NCBI GenBank assembly: GCA_965207475.1
Contig: OZ242278.1
Coordinates: forward strand, 992,001 to 1,056,000
Source: WTFY01 sp011523795
GTDB taxonomy: Bacteria; Pseudomonadota; Gammaproteobacteria; UBA4575
Direction: 5' to 3'
DNA length: 64,000 bases
In this document: positions 37,383 through 46,425 of the stretch, piece by piece
How positions within the stretch are numbered: position 1 is the stretch's first letter
How the letters are laid out: each line of letters starts with the position of its first letter
Translations under genes and position numbers: made by a program
Notes under the pieces: generated by a model
Told to the model about the DNA's origin: nothing
The model's database searches: none
The model's input: only the letters and a program-made list of their open reading frames with translations

Positions 37383-38594
37383 TCAACGGGCAAATACCGG
37401 TCGATCACTGCTCAGGCCCATTGCCTGCTTCATGAAAAACCTCTTCAAAGGCAGGCTATGATCAGCAAGGCTCAATGCGGCACTGCGTGCAACAATTGCA
37501 GGCAAGGAACTTGTACTGAATACAGCAGCGAATGCCGACATAGCATGCTGCATGACATGGACCTCTCCCTTTCTTGCCCGTTCATATACACGCAGCAGCC
37601 TGTAACTGCCTAAATCCCGTTTTGATCCAGCGAGTGTATCTGCCAGCACAGCAACATCAGTGAGACCCAGATTCGCTCCCTGGCCAGCAAGTGGGTGTAT
37701 GGTGTGGGCAGCATCTCCTATCAATGCCACGCGTGGCTTTACCAGGGCCTGCGCTTGACCAGATGCGAGTGAAAAACTGGCACGTTTTGATTTCAACGTG
37801 ACTTTCCCCAACTGCTGTCCGCTGGCGCGTGTAACTTCCTGCTCAAAATTTCGGTCATCCATGCGCATGAGTTGGTTTGCATACTCTGAATCTGCTGACC
37901 AGACAATCGAGCACTCATGATGTGCTCCTTCACCGCCTGCAGGCAACAGGGCCAAGGGCCCGGTTTTGAGAAAACGCTGCCATGCAGTACATTCATGGGG
38001 CAATTCAGTATGAACTTTTGCCACGATGCCTAGTTGATGATAGGGCGTTTCGGTATAGGAGATTCCTGCAAGGTGACGGATGGCAGATCGACTTCCATCA
38101 GCACCCACCAGCAATTTCGCTCTAAGTACTTGATTATCTGTCAATGTCACCTCAATTTCATGATCATGGCAGAACACGTTCTCCACACTACCTGGAACAC
38201 ACCATTGAATACCAGAAATCTTTTGCAGAGCCTCATAAAGGGTGGACTGGATAATGCTGTTTTCAACGATATAGCCCAAGCATGGCTGGGACATGTCTTC
38301 TGCAAAAAATTTAATACTGGCTGTGCTGGCCTCGTCCCATACAACCATCTTCTTAAATTCCATGACCCGTTTTTCCTTTATACCCGACCAAGCTCCCGTG
38401 TATTCAAATATCGTTTTAGAACCCGGGCTGACTGCCGTTACACGCGCATGACTCGGTCCCGAGGGATCGAATTCAGCAGGCAAACAACGATCAACGATTG
38501 CAAGGGACCTACCCTGCCTTGCCAGTAGATTTGCGAGCGTAAGACCAGACATTCCTGCGCCAACGATGATTACATCAATCACCTGTGCTGTCAT
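37383..38594 (-). CDS. ubiI: FAD-dependent ubiquinone-pathway hydroxylase (UbiI/VisC-type)
   Basis: Hydroxylates the ubiquinone ring precursor. 403 residues. Seen: dinucleotide-binding IIVGAGMSGLTLANLLA at the N-terminus, LLVGADGSRSAIRHLAG mid-protein, and the FAD ribityl motif IGDAAHTIHPLAGQGANLG near residue 290. It overlaps ubiH by 4 bases. Which ring carbon it acts on (UbiI, UbiF or UbiH role) cannot be fixed from motifs; the position after pepP-ubiH matches UbiI (VisC). Confidence 0.88.
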   Translation of the reverse strand: MTAQVIDVIIVGAGMSGLTLANLLARQGRSLAIVDRCLPAEFDPSGPSHARVTAVSPGSKTIFEYTGAWSGIKEKRVMEFKKMVVWDEASTASIKFFAEDMSQPCLGYIVENSIIQSTLYEALQKISGIQWCVPGSVENVFCHDHEIEVTLTDNQVLRAKLLVGADGSRSAIRHLAGISYTETPYHQLGIVAKVHTELPHECTAWQRFLKTGPLALLPAGGEGAHHECSIVWSADSEYANQLMRMDDRNFEQEVTRASGQQLGKVTLKSKRASFSLASGQAQALVKPRVALIGDAAHTIHPLAGQGANLGLTDVAVLADTLAGSKRDLGSYRLLRVYERARKGEVHVMQHAMSAFAAVFSTSSLPAIVARSAALSLADHSLPLKRFFMKQAMGLSSDRPVFAR

Positions 38595-39805
38595 GAGTAC
38601 TGTAAAGCCCTGCCCTGCAAAATTTTCACTGAAGAACTGAGTGTGCCCGAGCTATGCTGCAAGATCTGATTTTCCAAAACTGGAACTGCGCCTAGTAGAG
38701 CAAGACCAATCCCACGTACTTGTGTCAATACGGGATTACCTGTGGAAAACAGGAAATTCAAACGATTCGTAAGCATAACCGTGTGCTTGATATCTGACTG
38801 GCGTTTAGACTCATATGAATGAAGCATCTCGCTGATGTCATCCAGCACATGCTTGTTCCCGTGCAAGAGTTCACTAAGCTCAGCAATGTCCCGAAAGGCT
38901 AGATTCAACCCTTGGGCCGCCACCGGATGTAACGTCTGGGCCGCATTGCCTATCAGTACCGTGCGCTGACTTACAAGTCGCTGACTCACCTTTAATGACA
39001 ATGGGTAGGAATAGCGCTTTCCAAGCCTGCAAAAGTGCCCGAGTCGGAAACCAAAGGCCTGCTGCAGACGTACTGAAAATTTCTTCTCCGAGAGCGCCAA
39101 ATGTTCCAGCGCAGCCTTGGTCGGATTTGTCCATATAAATCCGTAACAATTGTCGCTACGTGGCACCAACACCAATGGCCCCTGTGCAGTAAATCTCACA
39201 TAGGCAGTATGCGGCTGATAATCAGTTACTCCAATATTGCCCACAACCGCTGTTTGTCCGTAAGGTTTTTCATCGACAGGAATTCCAAGTTCCTTTCGAA
39301 TAAACGAATGTGTGCCATCAGCAGCTATCAGGAGTTTTGCTTCAATGGGTGCGCCTTCTCCATACAACATGACTTTATCCGCATGAGTTTGAATGCCCGA
39401 AACCATATATGGCTGGATGCGCTCGATGTTTTGATGCTGGCTCATATACTCATGAAGGACAAGAGCTAGCCTTTCAGCCGGTACAAGATAACCGAGGCCC
39501 TCGGAACCATGCTCTTGACAATTCACCCGCATGACACCAAATTTCCCTCTCTCAGAGATATGGATGTTCTTAATGGCCACCGAAAACTTTCCGAGCTTCT
39601 CCCATACACCAAGCGCATCAAGCATATTTTTTGAAGAAACCGCCAGAGCAAAGCTTCGTCCATCCCGGTTGCTGTGAGAGATGCCCGCAGGAATCTGCTG
39701 ACTTTCAAGTAATGCAATACGTAGTGGAGAGGCAGCTATGGCGCATGCCAGGGTACCACCAATGACACCGCCTCCTACAATGGCAACATCATAATCGCGT
39801 TGCAT
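38591..39805 (-). CDS. ubiH: 2-octaprenyl-6-methoxyphenol hydroxylase (UbiH)
   Basis: FAD monooxygenase of ubiquinone synthesis. 404 residues. Seen: VAIVGGGVIGGTLACAIA, LLIAADGTHSFIRKELG, and IGNAAQTLHPVAAQGLNLAF; Gly-Asn-Ala-Ala in place of Gly-Asp-Ala-Ala is characteristic of UbiH. Lies 7 bp after pepP and overlaps the UbiI-type gene. Part of the standard pepP-ubiH-ubiI operon. Confidence 0.92.
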   Translation of the reverse strand: MQRDYDVAIVGGGVIGGTLACAIAASPLRIALLESQQIPAGISHSNRDGRSFALAVSSKNMLDALGVWEKLGKFSVAIKNIHISERGKFGVMRVNCQEHGSEGLGYLVPAERLALVLHEYMSQHQNIERIQPYMVSGIQTHADKVMLYGEGAPIEAKLLIAADGTHSFIRKELGIPVDEKPYGQTAVVGNIGVTDYQPHTAYVRFTAQGPLVLVPRSDNCYGFIWTNPTKAALEHLALSEKKFSVRLQQAFGFRLGHFCRLGKRYSYPLSLKVSQRLVSQRTVLIGNAAQTLHPVAAQGLNLAFRDIAELSELLHGNKHVLDDISEMLHSYESKRQSDIKHTVMLTNRLNFLFSTGNPVLTQVRGIGLALLGAVPVLENQILQHSSGTLSSSVKILQGRALQYS

Positions 39806-39812
39806 GGCAAAA

Positions 39813-41123
39813 CTAATGCACGGACGATGCCATTAAGGCTTCAATCTCGTCAGGACCACGAGTCAAAGCATCAGTGAGGACCTTATTACCTTCATTGGTG
39901 ACAAGCACGTCGTCCTCGATACGAATTCCTGTATCCCAGAAGCACTTGGCCACATCTTTCGCTTTGGTAATATACAAACCAGGCTCTACAGTCAACATCA
40001 TACCCGGCTCAAGCAGACGCCATTCATCACCTATTCGGTAGTCCCCCACGTCGTGCACATCCAAGCCTAACCAATGACCGGTGCGGTGCATGAAGAACCT
40101 TCGATATTCTCCTTCTCTGATCAATTTTGCTGGCCTACCATGTAATAGACCAAGGCTAACCAAGCCCTTGGTAAGTACTTTTACAGCTTCATTGTGTGGG
40201 TCATTCCAGTGATTGCCCGGGATGGCTTTCTTGATTGCAGCAGCCTGAGCTTCGAGTACTAACTCGTAGGCCTCGCGCTGGGCTTTTGAAAAAATGCCAT
40301 TGACTGGGAAGGTTCGTGTAATGTCGCTGGCATATCCTTGATATTCTGCACCGGCATCAATCAGTAACATGTCGCCATCACCCAATACCTGCTTGTTTTC
40401 GGTGTAATGCAGGATACAGCTATTTTTCCCCCCTCCGACTATAGATGGATAAGCCGCAGCACATCCTGCCTTTTTGAATTCGTATAGTAATTCGGCTTCA
40501 ACTTCATATTCATGCATTCCCGGTTTACAAGCCCGCATTGCACGCTTGTGAGCTGCAATGGAAACTTTTGCTGCCTGTCTCATCAGGCTCACTTCGTTGC
40601 GTGATTTGTACAGACGCATGTCATGCAGCAGGTAATCCAGCGAAAGCAGTTCTTGCTGAATATGGCTTGTAGTACGAGAGGAGCCGCGTGATTGATTGAC
40701 CCACCTGATAATCTTGCGATCGAAACTGGCATCGCGACCCATTGGGTAAAAGATCCGCTCACGGCCTGAAAGCAATTTTGGCAATATTTCATCAAGCTTG
40801 CGTATGGCATAGGCCTTGTCTGCAAAATAATCTTTCGTGGCACCCGAAAGTCCAGCACGCCGTCCATTCCAAATTTCCTTCTCTGCATCCCGCTCGCGAC
40901 AAAACAGGATATACTGCCCCCCTGCCTGATCCGGTAATAGGACTGCCAACGCATCAGGCTCTTCAAACCCGGTCAGATACAGAAAGTCACTGTCTTGCCG
41001 AAAGCTATAGTCCACATCCCGGCTTCTCGGCACCAATTCTGCTGATGGAATGACAGCAACGCCTTTCGAGCCTACCATCCGCATCAGCATCCTACGTCTT
41101 TTGAGCAGTTCTTTACTATTCAT
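39813..41123 (-). CDS. pepP: Xaa-Pro aminopeptidase (PepP), M24B family
   Basis: Removes N-terminal residues before proline; dinuclear Mn enzyme. 436 residues. The N-terminal creatinase-like domain is followed by the pita-bread domain with metal ligands in LLIDAGAEYQGYASDITRTF, FMHRTGHWLGLDVHDVG, TVEPGLYI and IRIEDDVLV. First gene of pepP-ubiH-ubiI; divergent from the ZapB-like gene with 238 bp between. Confidence 0.95.
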   Translation of the reverse strand: MNSKELLKRRRMLMRMVGSKGVAVIPSAELVPRSRDVDYSFRQDSDFLYLTGFEEPDALAVLLPDQAGGQYILFCRERDAEKEIWNGRRAGLSGATKDYFADKAYAIRKLDEILPKLLSGRERIFYPMGRDASFDRKIIRWVNQSRGSSRTTSHIQQELLSLDYLLHDMRLYKSRNEVSLMRQAAKVSIAAHKRAMRACKPGMHEYEVEAELLYEFKKAGCAAAYPSIVGGGKNSCILHYTENKQVLGDGDMLLIDAGAEYQGYASDITRTFPVNGIFSKAQREAYELVLEAQAAAIKKAIPGNHWNDPHNEAVKVLTKGLVSLGLLHGRPAKLIREGEYRRFFMHRTGHWLGLDVHDVGDYRIGDEWRLLEPGMMLTVEPGLYITKAKDVAKCFWDTGIRIEDDVLVTNEGNKVLTDALTRGPDEIEALMASSVH

Positions 41124-41361
41124 TTTGAAATGAGCCTAGTCTCTAGACTAGAAATTAATGTACCCTAGGTTTCATAGCATTATATTAGTACATCCTGCAG
41201 CATCGAAATAAATCCTTTTTACTGATACCTGCAGTATTTCCTCCACGTATCTCTATCCAGTGATTTTCTACAAGAGAAATAAAATCACCTGCTACAACAA
41301 GTCTGAAGATGCATGACAAAATTAAGTTGACGGTAAACATTCTTCATCCTACCATTTTGCT

Positions 41362-41595
41362 ATGGTAAAAATTGATTCAGACCTGTTCAATGAGCAGGAG
41401 TTAGAACAACTTGAAATTCGAGTGAATACACTCATTCAAACATGCGAAGCACTTAAAAAAGAAAACAGCCTGCTAAAGGCTCAACGTGACATGTATACTG
41501 CTGAACGGGCCAGTCTCATTGACAAAAATGATCAAGCCCGAAAACGGGTAGAAGCCATGATTACCCGTCTCAAATCGATGGAAATCAGCCTGTGA
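41362..41595 (+). CDS. ZapB-like coiled-coil protein (TIGR02449 family)
   Basis: 77 residues, nearly all predicted coiled coil (LEQLEIRVNTLIQTCEAL then ENSLLKAQRDMY heptads). The family occurs immediately upstream of zapA in many gammaproteobacteria and is assumed to act in division-ring assembly, as ZapB does. The stop overlaps the zapA start by 4 bases. Confidence 0.88.
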   Translation: MVKIDSDLFNEQELEQLEIRVNTLIQTCEALKKENSLLKAQRDMYTAERASLIDKNDQARKRVEAMITRLKSMEISL

Positions 41596-41906
41596 GCTCA
41601 GTCAAGTCCCCTGTCGTGCTTAATATTCTGGACAAGGAATATCGTATTGCATGCCCGAAGGGCGAAGAGGATTCCTTACAAGCTTCTGCGCATCTGCTGA
41701 ATGTGCGAATTCAGGAAATCCGTGACGGAGGCAAAGTTATGGGTCCTGATCGAATGGCAGTTATGGCTGCACTCAACCTAGCTCATGATCTTCTCTTGCA
41801 AGAAAGTAGACTGGATCATTCGAGCAAAAATTTCTCTGCCAGGATTCGCAGCCTTCAGGAACGGATTGATTCCACCTTGAAGCATACCCAGCAGCTAGAA
41901 CTCTAA
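41592..41906 (+). CDS. zapA: Cell division protein ZapA
   Basis: Stabilises FtsZ filaments at midcell. 104 residues. The start is a GTG in the GTGA overlap with the preceding gene. Seen: VVLNILDKEYRIACPKGEEDSL at the N-terminus, the MAVMAALNLAHDLL block, and a C-terminal coiled coil (IRSLQERIDSTLK). Followed directly by 6S RNA, the usual neighbour. Confidence 0.93.
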   Translation: MSSVKSPVVLNILDKEYRIACPKGEEDSLQASAHLLNVRIQEIRDGGKVMGPDRMAVMAALNLAHDLLLQESRLDHSSKNFSARIRSLQERIDSTLKHTQQLEL

Positions 41907-41931
41907 AAATCTGCTAGACTTTAAGTGAAAC

Positions 41932-42119
41932 CGGATACCTCTGCGGTACAGGTCAGTAGCCGAGTGTATGCCTTGAGCCTATTAATATACTCAGGGACTA
42001 TACTGTAAAAATGATGTTGTGCATGTCCAGACATGGAAAGCCTGATTCATTTTCAGTCCTCCCACTTGGACCCCTGGTTCAAGGTCAACGGTTGCAACCG
42101 TGCTCGTGGAGTGTATCCG
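41932..42119 (+). ncRNA. ssrS: 6S RNA (RNA polymerase regulator)
   Basis: About 188 nt, immediately after zapA as in most gammaproteobacteria. The ends pair: GGATAC (41933-41938) with GTATCC (42113-42118), with more pairing inside. The conserved apical arm is visible in a TTGGACCCCTGGTTCAAGG stretch (about 42066-42084), close to the E. coli 6S TTGAACCAAGGGTTCAAGG, followed by a CAACGGTTGCAACCG stem. A TAGACT -10-like box (41915-41920) precedes it. 6S RNA sequesters sigma-70 holoenzyme in stationary phase. Exact ends are estimated from the pairing. Confidence 0.88.
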
Positions 42120-42190
42120 CATCATTTAACACTATACTTTTTGGTTCCTACATAAACCGGATGTGATCCAATTTGAACCGGTAATCTGGC

Positions 42191-42643
42191 ATGCAGTATT
42201 GGTTAATGAAAAGCGAGCCTGGTGAGTACAGCATCGATGACCTGAAACGTGACAAGGTTGAGTGTTGGGATGGAGTCCGAAATTTTCAAGCACGTAACAT
42301 GATGCGTGATGACATGAAAGTAGGTGATCTTGCTTTCATGTATCACTCAAATTGCGATGTAATAGGAATAGTAGGACTCATGAAAATTGTGCGTGAAGGT
42401 TATCCTGACCACACTGCATTTGATCAGCATGACAAACACTATGATCCCAAAAGTGACCCTGATAATCCACGTTGGTTCATGGTAGATGTACGCTATAAAA
42501 GAAAACTCAAACGCACGATAACGCTTGCAGAACTCCGACAGCACGAAGAGTTAGATGGATTACAGCTTTTAAAACGTGGCAACCGACTGTCGGTAATGCC
42601 AGTCAGCCAATTTCACTGGGACTTTATTTTGTCATTGGAATAA
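42191..42643 (+). CDS. EVE-domain protein
   Basis: 150 residues, the normal size of single-domain EVE proteins. Seen: YWLMKSEPGEYSIDDL at the N-terminus, WDGVRNFQARNMMRDDMKVGD, and PRWFMVDVRYKRKLKR. The PUA-like EVE fold binds modified bases, in RNA or DNA. Its usual place is near zapA-ssrS, often after fau (5-formyl-THF cyclo-ligase), which is absent here. No partner restriction gene is adjacent. Confidence 0.9.
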   Translation: MQYWLMKSEPGEYSIDDLKRDKVECWDGVRNFQARNMMRDDMKVGDLAFMYHSNCDVIGIVGLMKIVREGYPDHTAFDQHDKHYDPKSDPDNPRWFMVDVRYKRKLKRTITLAELRQHEELDGLQLLKRGNRLSVMPVSQFHWDFILSLE

Positions 42644-42840
42644 GTTCTGCATGACCAGCTTGCTTATATGCGTCTATGCTTACTTGAAATCAAGCTCATC
42701 ATTTTTCACAGCACACCGCATCTTTTCATGACGGTGTTTGAGCAAATCAATGTCACAAAAAACACTAGTATTTATGTATCAAACGTATATACTTTAATGC
42801 GTGTTTAACTCAGCGCTGATAGTTTGGGAGGGGAGTATTG

Positions 42841-43598
42841 ATGGCCATTAACAAACGTAGAGCTAGCACCAAGAGTAAAGCAGTGAGAAAAACTGCCAAA
42901 CCCAAAACCTCCGCAGCCGCTAAACGAAAAGTCGCAAAGAAAACCGCTGCCAAACCCAAAACCTCCGCAGCCGCTAAACGAAAAGTCGCAAAGAAAACCG
43001 CTGCCAAACCCAAAACCTCCGCAGCCGCTAAACGAAAAGTCGCAAAGAAAACCGCTGCCAAACCCAAAACCTCCGCAGCCGCTAAACGAAAAGTCGCAAA
43101 GAAAACCGCTGCCAAACCCAAAACCTCCGCAGCCGCTAAACGAAAAGTCGCAAAGAAAACCGCTGCCAAACCCAAAACCTCCGCAGCCGCTAAACGAAAA
43201 GTCGCAAAGAAAACCGCTGCCAAACCCAAAACCTCCGCAGCCGCTAAACGAAAAGTCGCAAAGAAAACCGCTGCCAAACCCAAAACCTCCGCAGCCGCTA
43301 AACGAAAAGTCGCAAAGAAAACCGCTGCCAAACCCAAAACCTCCGCAGCCGCTAAACGAAAAGTCGCAAAGAAAACCGCTGCCAAACCCAAAACCTCCGC
43401 AGCCGCTAAACGAAAAGTGCCAAACCCAAAACCTCCGCAGCCGCTAAACGAAAAGTCGCAAAGAAAACCGCTGCCAAACCCAAAACCTCCGCAGCCGCTA
43501 AACGAAAAGTCGCAAAGAAAACCGCTGCCAAACCCAAAACCTCCGCAGCCGCTAAACGAAAAGTCACAAAGAAAACCGCAAGGCGAAGTCGTACCTGA
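42841..43598 (+). pseudogene. Histone-H1-like Lys/Ala/Pro repeat protein, interrupted by a frameshift
   Basis: Encodes a basic nucleoid-type protein: start MAINKRRASTKSKA, then repeats of an 18-residue unit (KPKTSAAAKRKVAKKTAA). GGAGGGGAG lies just before the ATG at 42841. In the unit starting at 43384, 16 bases are missing (junction 43418/43419), so the frame shifts; continued in that frame it ends at 43623 with a Pro-rich tail. Restoring the 16 bases leads to KKTARRSRT and TGA at 43596-43598, a natural end for this family. The missing bases may be a real mutation or an assembly error in a repeat. DNA compaction is the likely role. Confidence 0.75.
42898..43583 (+). repeat. Tandem 54-bp repeat array (13 units)
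   Basis: Units begin at 42898 and every 54 bp to 43384, then 43422, 43476 and 43530. Units 1-9, 11 and 12 look identical at the nucleotide level; unit 10 is only 38 bp (16-bp deletion) and unit 13 differs in a few bases. Each unit encodes 18 residues, so copy-number change by whole units keeps the frame. Two forward frames and one reverse frame stay open through the array, which makes false genes on both strands. Confidence 0.95.
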
Positions 43599-43621
43599 AA
43601 CAAGGACGTCAGAAGCTGTTT

Positions 43622-43650
43622 AAAAAGGCTCTGAAAAGAGCCTTTTTTAT
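43622..43650 (+). terminator. Rho-independent terminator after the histone-like gene
   Basis: A perfect hairpin, AAAAAGGCTCT paired with AGAGCCTTTTT around a GAAA tetraloop, runs into a T tract (43643-43648). It lies 24 bp after the restored stop and overlaps the shifted-frame stop at 43623. Its intactness suggests the gene is or was recently expressed. Confidence 0.9.
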
Positions 43651-43768
43651 TTCAGCGCCTGTTGCTCACAAATATTCAAAATGAGAACCATACTGAACAG
43701 CACTGCATGCTGAGATATGCCTGGAAACTATCTACAGAACCCACTTTTGATAGATTTCAGTCACGTAC

Positions 43769-45286
43769 TCACCCTAAAAACAGCTTGTATACCGGATTAC
43801 TTGTCTCTTCCCAGTAACGATATCCCAGTTCAGCTAAAAACTGGTCAAAACGTTGCCTGTTTTCTGTAGGAACCTGTATCCCAGCCAGCACACGTCCGTA
43901 GGCAGCACCATGATTCCGGTAATGAAACAAGCTAATGTTCCATTCTTGCCCAATCATCTCAAGAAAGTTCAGCAAGGCACCTGGTCTTTCAGGAAATTCA
44001 AACCGAAAAAGTATCTCATTTTCCAAGGCTGGGCTGCGCCCTCCTACCATGTGGCGTAAATGTAGAATTGCCACTTCATTGTCAGAAATATCAAGCGCTG
44101 GATAACCTGATTTTTTAAGCAAATTCAGTATCTGATATTTTTCTGCGTCTGCGTCTTCGACATTCACACCCAGAAATACCTGTGCTTCTTCAGTATGCGC
44201 ATAGCGGTAGTTGAACTCAGTAACTCCCCTGGCACCAAGCAGCCTGCAAAATTCTAAAAAACTTCCGGGTCGTTCCGGTATGGTCACTGCAAAAAGGCAT
44301 TCTCTACGTTCACCTAGCTCTGCACGTTCAGCTACGTGACGTAAACGGTCGAAATTGATATTGGCTCCACTATTGACTGCCACAAACCGCTTGTCCTCGA
44401 GTTTTCCACGGTTGATATACTGTTTGATACCTGCCAATGCCAGAGCTCCTGCAGGCTCAAGTAACGTGCGTGTTTCATCAAACAGGTCTTTGATAGACGC
44501 ACATATTTCATCAGTATTCACCAACAGAACTTCATCGATCATGTCTTTGGCAATTTCAAAAGTGATTTCCCCAACACACCGTACTGCAACCCCATCTGCA
44601 AATATCCCTACATCGTTCAATTGAACCCTTTTTCCAGCATGCAAAGCAGCATGCATAGTTGGCGCATCCTGTGGTTCCACGCCAATTACTTTGATCTCGG
44701 GTCTGTAGTGCTTTACATAGGTAGCCATTCCAGCAATGAGTCCGCCTCCACCAATAGGAACAAATATTGCGTCAATATGCCCAGTGAGTTGCTGCAAAAT
44801 CTCCAAAGCTACTGTACCTTGTCCGGCAATAACATCTTCGTCATCATATGGATGCACATAAGTAAATCCCTGCTCTTCTGCTAGTACCTGAGAATGTGCA
44901 TAGGCCTCATCATACGTATCTCCGTGTAAGACCGCATTCGCACCCATACTAACAACCGCTTGAACCTTTATCGAAGGTGTCGTGCAAGGCATCACAATCG
45001 TAGCCTGGATCCCCAGCTTATGTGCTGCCAGTGCAACCCCTTGAGCATGATTTCCAGCTGACGCAGCTATTACACCGCACTTCTTTTCTGAATCTGTCAG
45101 GTGCGCAACCTTGTTATAGGCACCCCGGATCTTGAAAGAAAATACACACTGCTGATCTTCTCTCTTCAGATAGATCTGGTTAGAGAACCGTTTGGACAGT
45201 GCCTGTGCAAACTCGAGCTCGGACTTGATTGCTACGTCATAAACGGCAGCACACTCTATCTTGCTTACAAGTTTCTCGTTCGCCAT
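43769..45286 (-). CDS. ilvA: Threonine ammonia-lyase, biosynthetic (IlvA)
   Basis: Deaminates threonine to 2-oxobutanoate for isoleucine. 505 residues. The N-terminal PLP domain has SFKIRGAYNK with the PLP Lys, AASAGNHAQGVA, and IGGGGLIAGMATY. The C-terminal regulatory region (about residues 325-505) holds two ACT-like repeats (AVTIPERPGSFLEF; FRFEFPERPGALLNF), the isoleucine-binding type. Divergent from rpiA with 77 bp between. Confidence 0.96.
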   Translation of the reverse strand: MANEKLVSKIECAAVYDVAIKSELEFAQALSKRFSNQIYLKREDQQCVFSFKIRGAYNKVAHLTDSEKKCGVIAASAGNHAQGVALAAHKLGIQATIVMPCTTPSIKVQAVVSMGANAVLHGDTYDEAYAHSQVLAEEQGFTYVHPYDDEDVIAGQGTVALEILQQLTGHIDAIFVPIGGGGLIAGMATYVKHYRPEIKVIGVEPQDAPTMHAALHAGKRVQLNDVGIFADGVAVRCVGEITFEIAKDMIDEVLLVNTDEICASIKDLFDETRTLLEPAGALALAGIKQYINRGKLEDKRFVAVNSGANINFDRLRHVAERAELGERRECLFAVTIPERPGSFLEFCRLLGARGVTEFNYRYAHTEEAQVFLGVNVEDADAEKYQILNLLKKSGYPALDISDNEVAILHLRHMVGGRSPALENEILFRFEFPERPGALLNFLEMIGQEWNISLFHYRNHGAAYGRVLAGIQVPTENRQRFDQFLAELGYRYWEETSNPVYKLFLG

Positions 45287-45363
45287 ATCCTGAAATCACA
45301 TTTCATCATGCTTTCGACGACTACTACAGGTATCATTGGTAAAGTTCGAACAAAGCTCTCGCC

Positions 45364-46020
45364 ATGACAACTGAAAACAAGAAGCAGGCAGCTGCCGAAG
45401 GTGCATTGGATTATATACAGGTAGGTGACGTTATCGGTATCGGAACAGGCACTACTACAAATTATTTTATCGACGCACTGGCCAGGGTCAAGGGTAAAAT
45501 CGATGGTGCCGTTGCGAGTTCAGAAGTCTCAGCAAAACGACTGAAAACACACGGCATCCAAGTACTTGATCTGAATAGTGTATCAAGCTTACCCCTTTAT
45601 ATCGACGGTGCTGATGAAGCGACACGGCACAGATATTTAATAAAAGGAGGAGGCGGTGCACTGACACGAGAAAAAATTGTCGCCGATGTCAGTGAGAAAT
45701 TCATTTGCATTGCAGATGATACAAAGTTAGTAGAAATTCTGGGGGCATTTCCTCTACCAATCGAGGTCATTCCGATGGCTAGGAGTCATGTAGCCAGACA
45801 GCTGGTTAAACTTGGTGGCATTCCTGAACTGAGAGAAGAATTCATCACGGATAATGGCAACCTCATACTGGATATCTACAATCTGGAAATCTTAAATCCT
45901 GTCGAAAAAGAAAGGGAGTTAAACAACATTGCAGGCATAGTTACAGTCGGGATATTTGCATTGCGACCTGCCGATTTACTCATTATCGGTTCAGAATCTG
46001 GGCTTGAATTTATCCAGTGA
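45364..46020 (+). CDS. rpiA: Ribose-5-phosphate isomerase A
   Basis: Interconverts ribose-5-phosphate and ribulose-5-phosphate. 218 residues. Seen: IGIGTGTTTNYFIDAL, YIDGADEAT with the catalytic Asp, and IKGGGGALTREKIVA. Divergent from ilvA, as in many gammaproteobacteria. Confidence 0.96.
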   Translation: MTTENKKQAAAEGALDYIQVGDVIGIGTGTTTNYFIDALARVKGKIDGAVASSEVSAKRLKTHGIQVLDLNSVSSLPLYIDGADEATRHRYLIKGGGGALTREKIVADVSEKFICIADDTKLVEILGAFPLPIEVIPMARSHVARQLVKLGGIPELREEFITDNGNLILDIYNLEILNPVEKERELNNIAGIVTVGIFALRPADLLIIGSESGLEFIQ

Positions 46021-46425
46021 TTGCTTGACTCAATATCTGATACCGATGGATTGACTAGAACTTGTCAATCAAGAACCTTGGGTTGAAAGAATATCAAACT
46101 CAATTCTGCAGCGTTACCCTGCAGGCAGCAGATTGTCAGGATTTTTCAACGTAAGTCTTACTCCAATTGAGTTTGACTTCGCTTCAAATACGCCTTCTGC
46201 CGTCTACCCAATCTACCACATACTCGCCGGACAGCAGTTTTTCCTGAGATTTGCCAGTCAAGCTCCATCGGCACAGCAGGGCATACCGTTCATCAAGCAA
46301 CTACATCAATACGGCATGCCAGCGACATTGGCCTTGATTGTGTACACGGGTTTTTGATTGACAGGCAGGGAAGGTGACATGGTTTCGATTTCCATGTGCC
46401 AGCCCAGGATAGGAAAGCTAGGGGT
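46021..46425. other. Gene-free 405-bp spacer between convergent rpiA and rpsI
   Basis: No convincing gene. A 74-codon frame on the plus strand (46133-46357) opens at TTG without a ribosome site and matches nothing I know. Structure is visible: GATTGAC (46049-46055) with GTCAATC (46064-46070), and a perfect 12-bp inverted repeat, TCAAACTCAATT (46094-46105) with AATTGAGTTTGA (46165-46176), enclosing a CTGCAG-N7-CTGCAG hairpin. No T tract marks a terminator. Confidence 0.6.
46094..46176. repeat. 12-bp inverted repeat around a small hairpin
   Basis: TCAAACTCAATT and its exact reverse complement lie 59 bp apart, with CTGCAG twice in between at about 46106 and 46119. Arms this long by chance in 400 bp are unlikely. 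It could be a structured RNA, a bidirectional terminator without a T tract, or the remnant of a small mobile repeat. No direct flanking duplication is evident. Confidence 0.5.

Noticed and set aside
38034..38528. 164-residue plus-strand frame within the UbiI-type gene
   Set aside because: It is a shadow of a well-supported minus-strand gene with FAD motifs, and matches no family.
42810..43391. 193-residue hydrophobic repeat frame on the minus strand over the histone-like array, and a shorter one at 43406-43603
   Set aside because: They are antisense reads of the 54-bp repeat; they have no ribosome site and exist only because the unit has no stop in that frame.
42898..43583. Regular repeats resembling a CRISPR array
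   Set aside because: The units abut with no unique spacers, are 54 bp and code for protein; no cas genes are present.
46133..46357. 74-codon plus-strand frame in the rpiA-rpsI spacer
   Set aside because: It starts at TTG, has no ribosome site and crosses the inverted repeat; no family resemblance.
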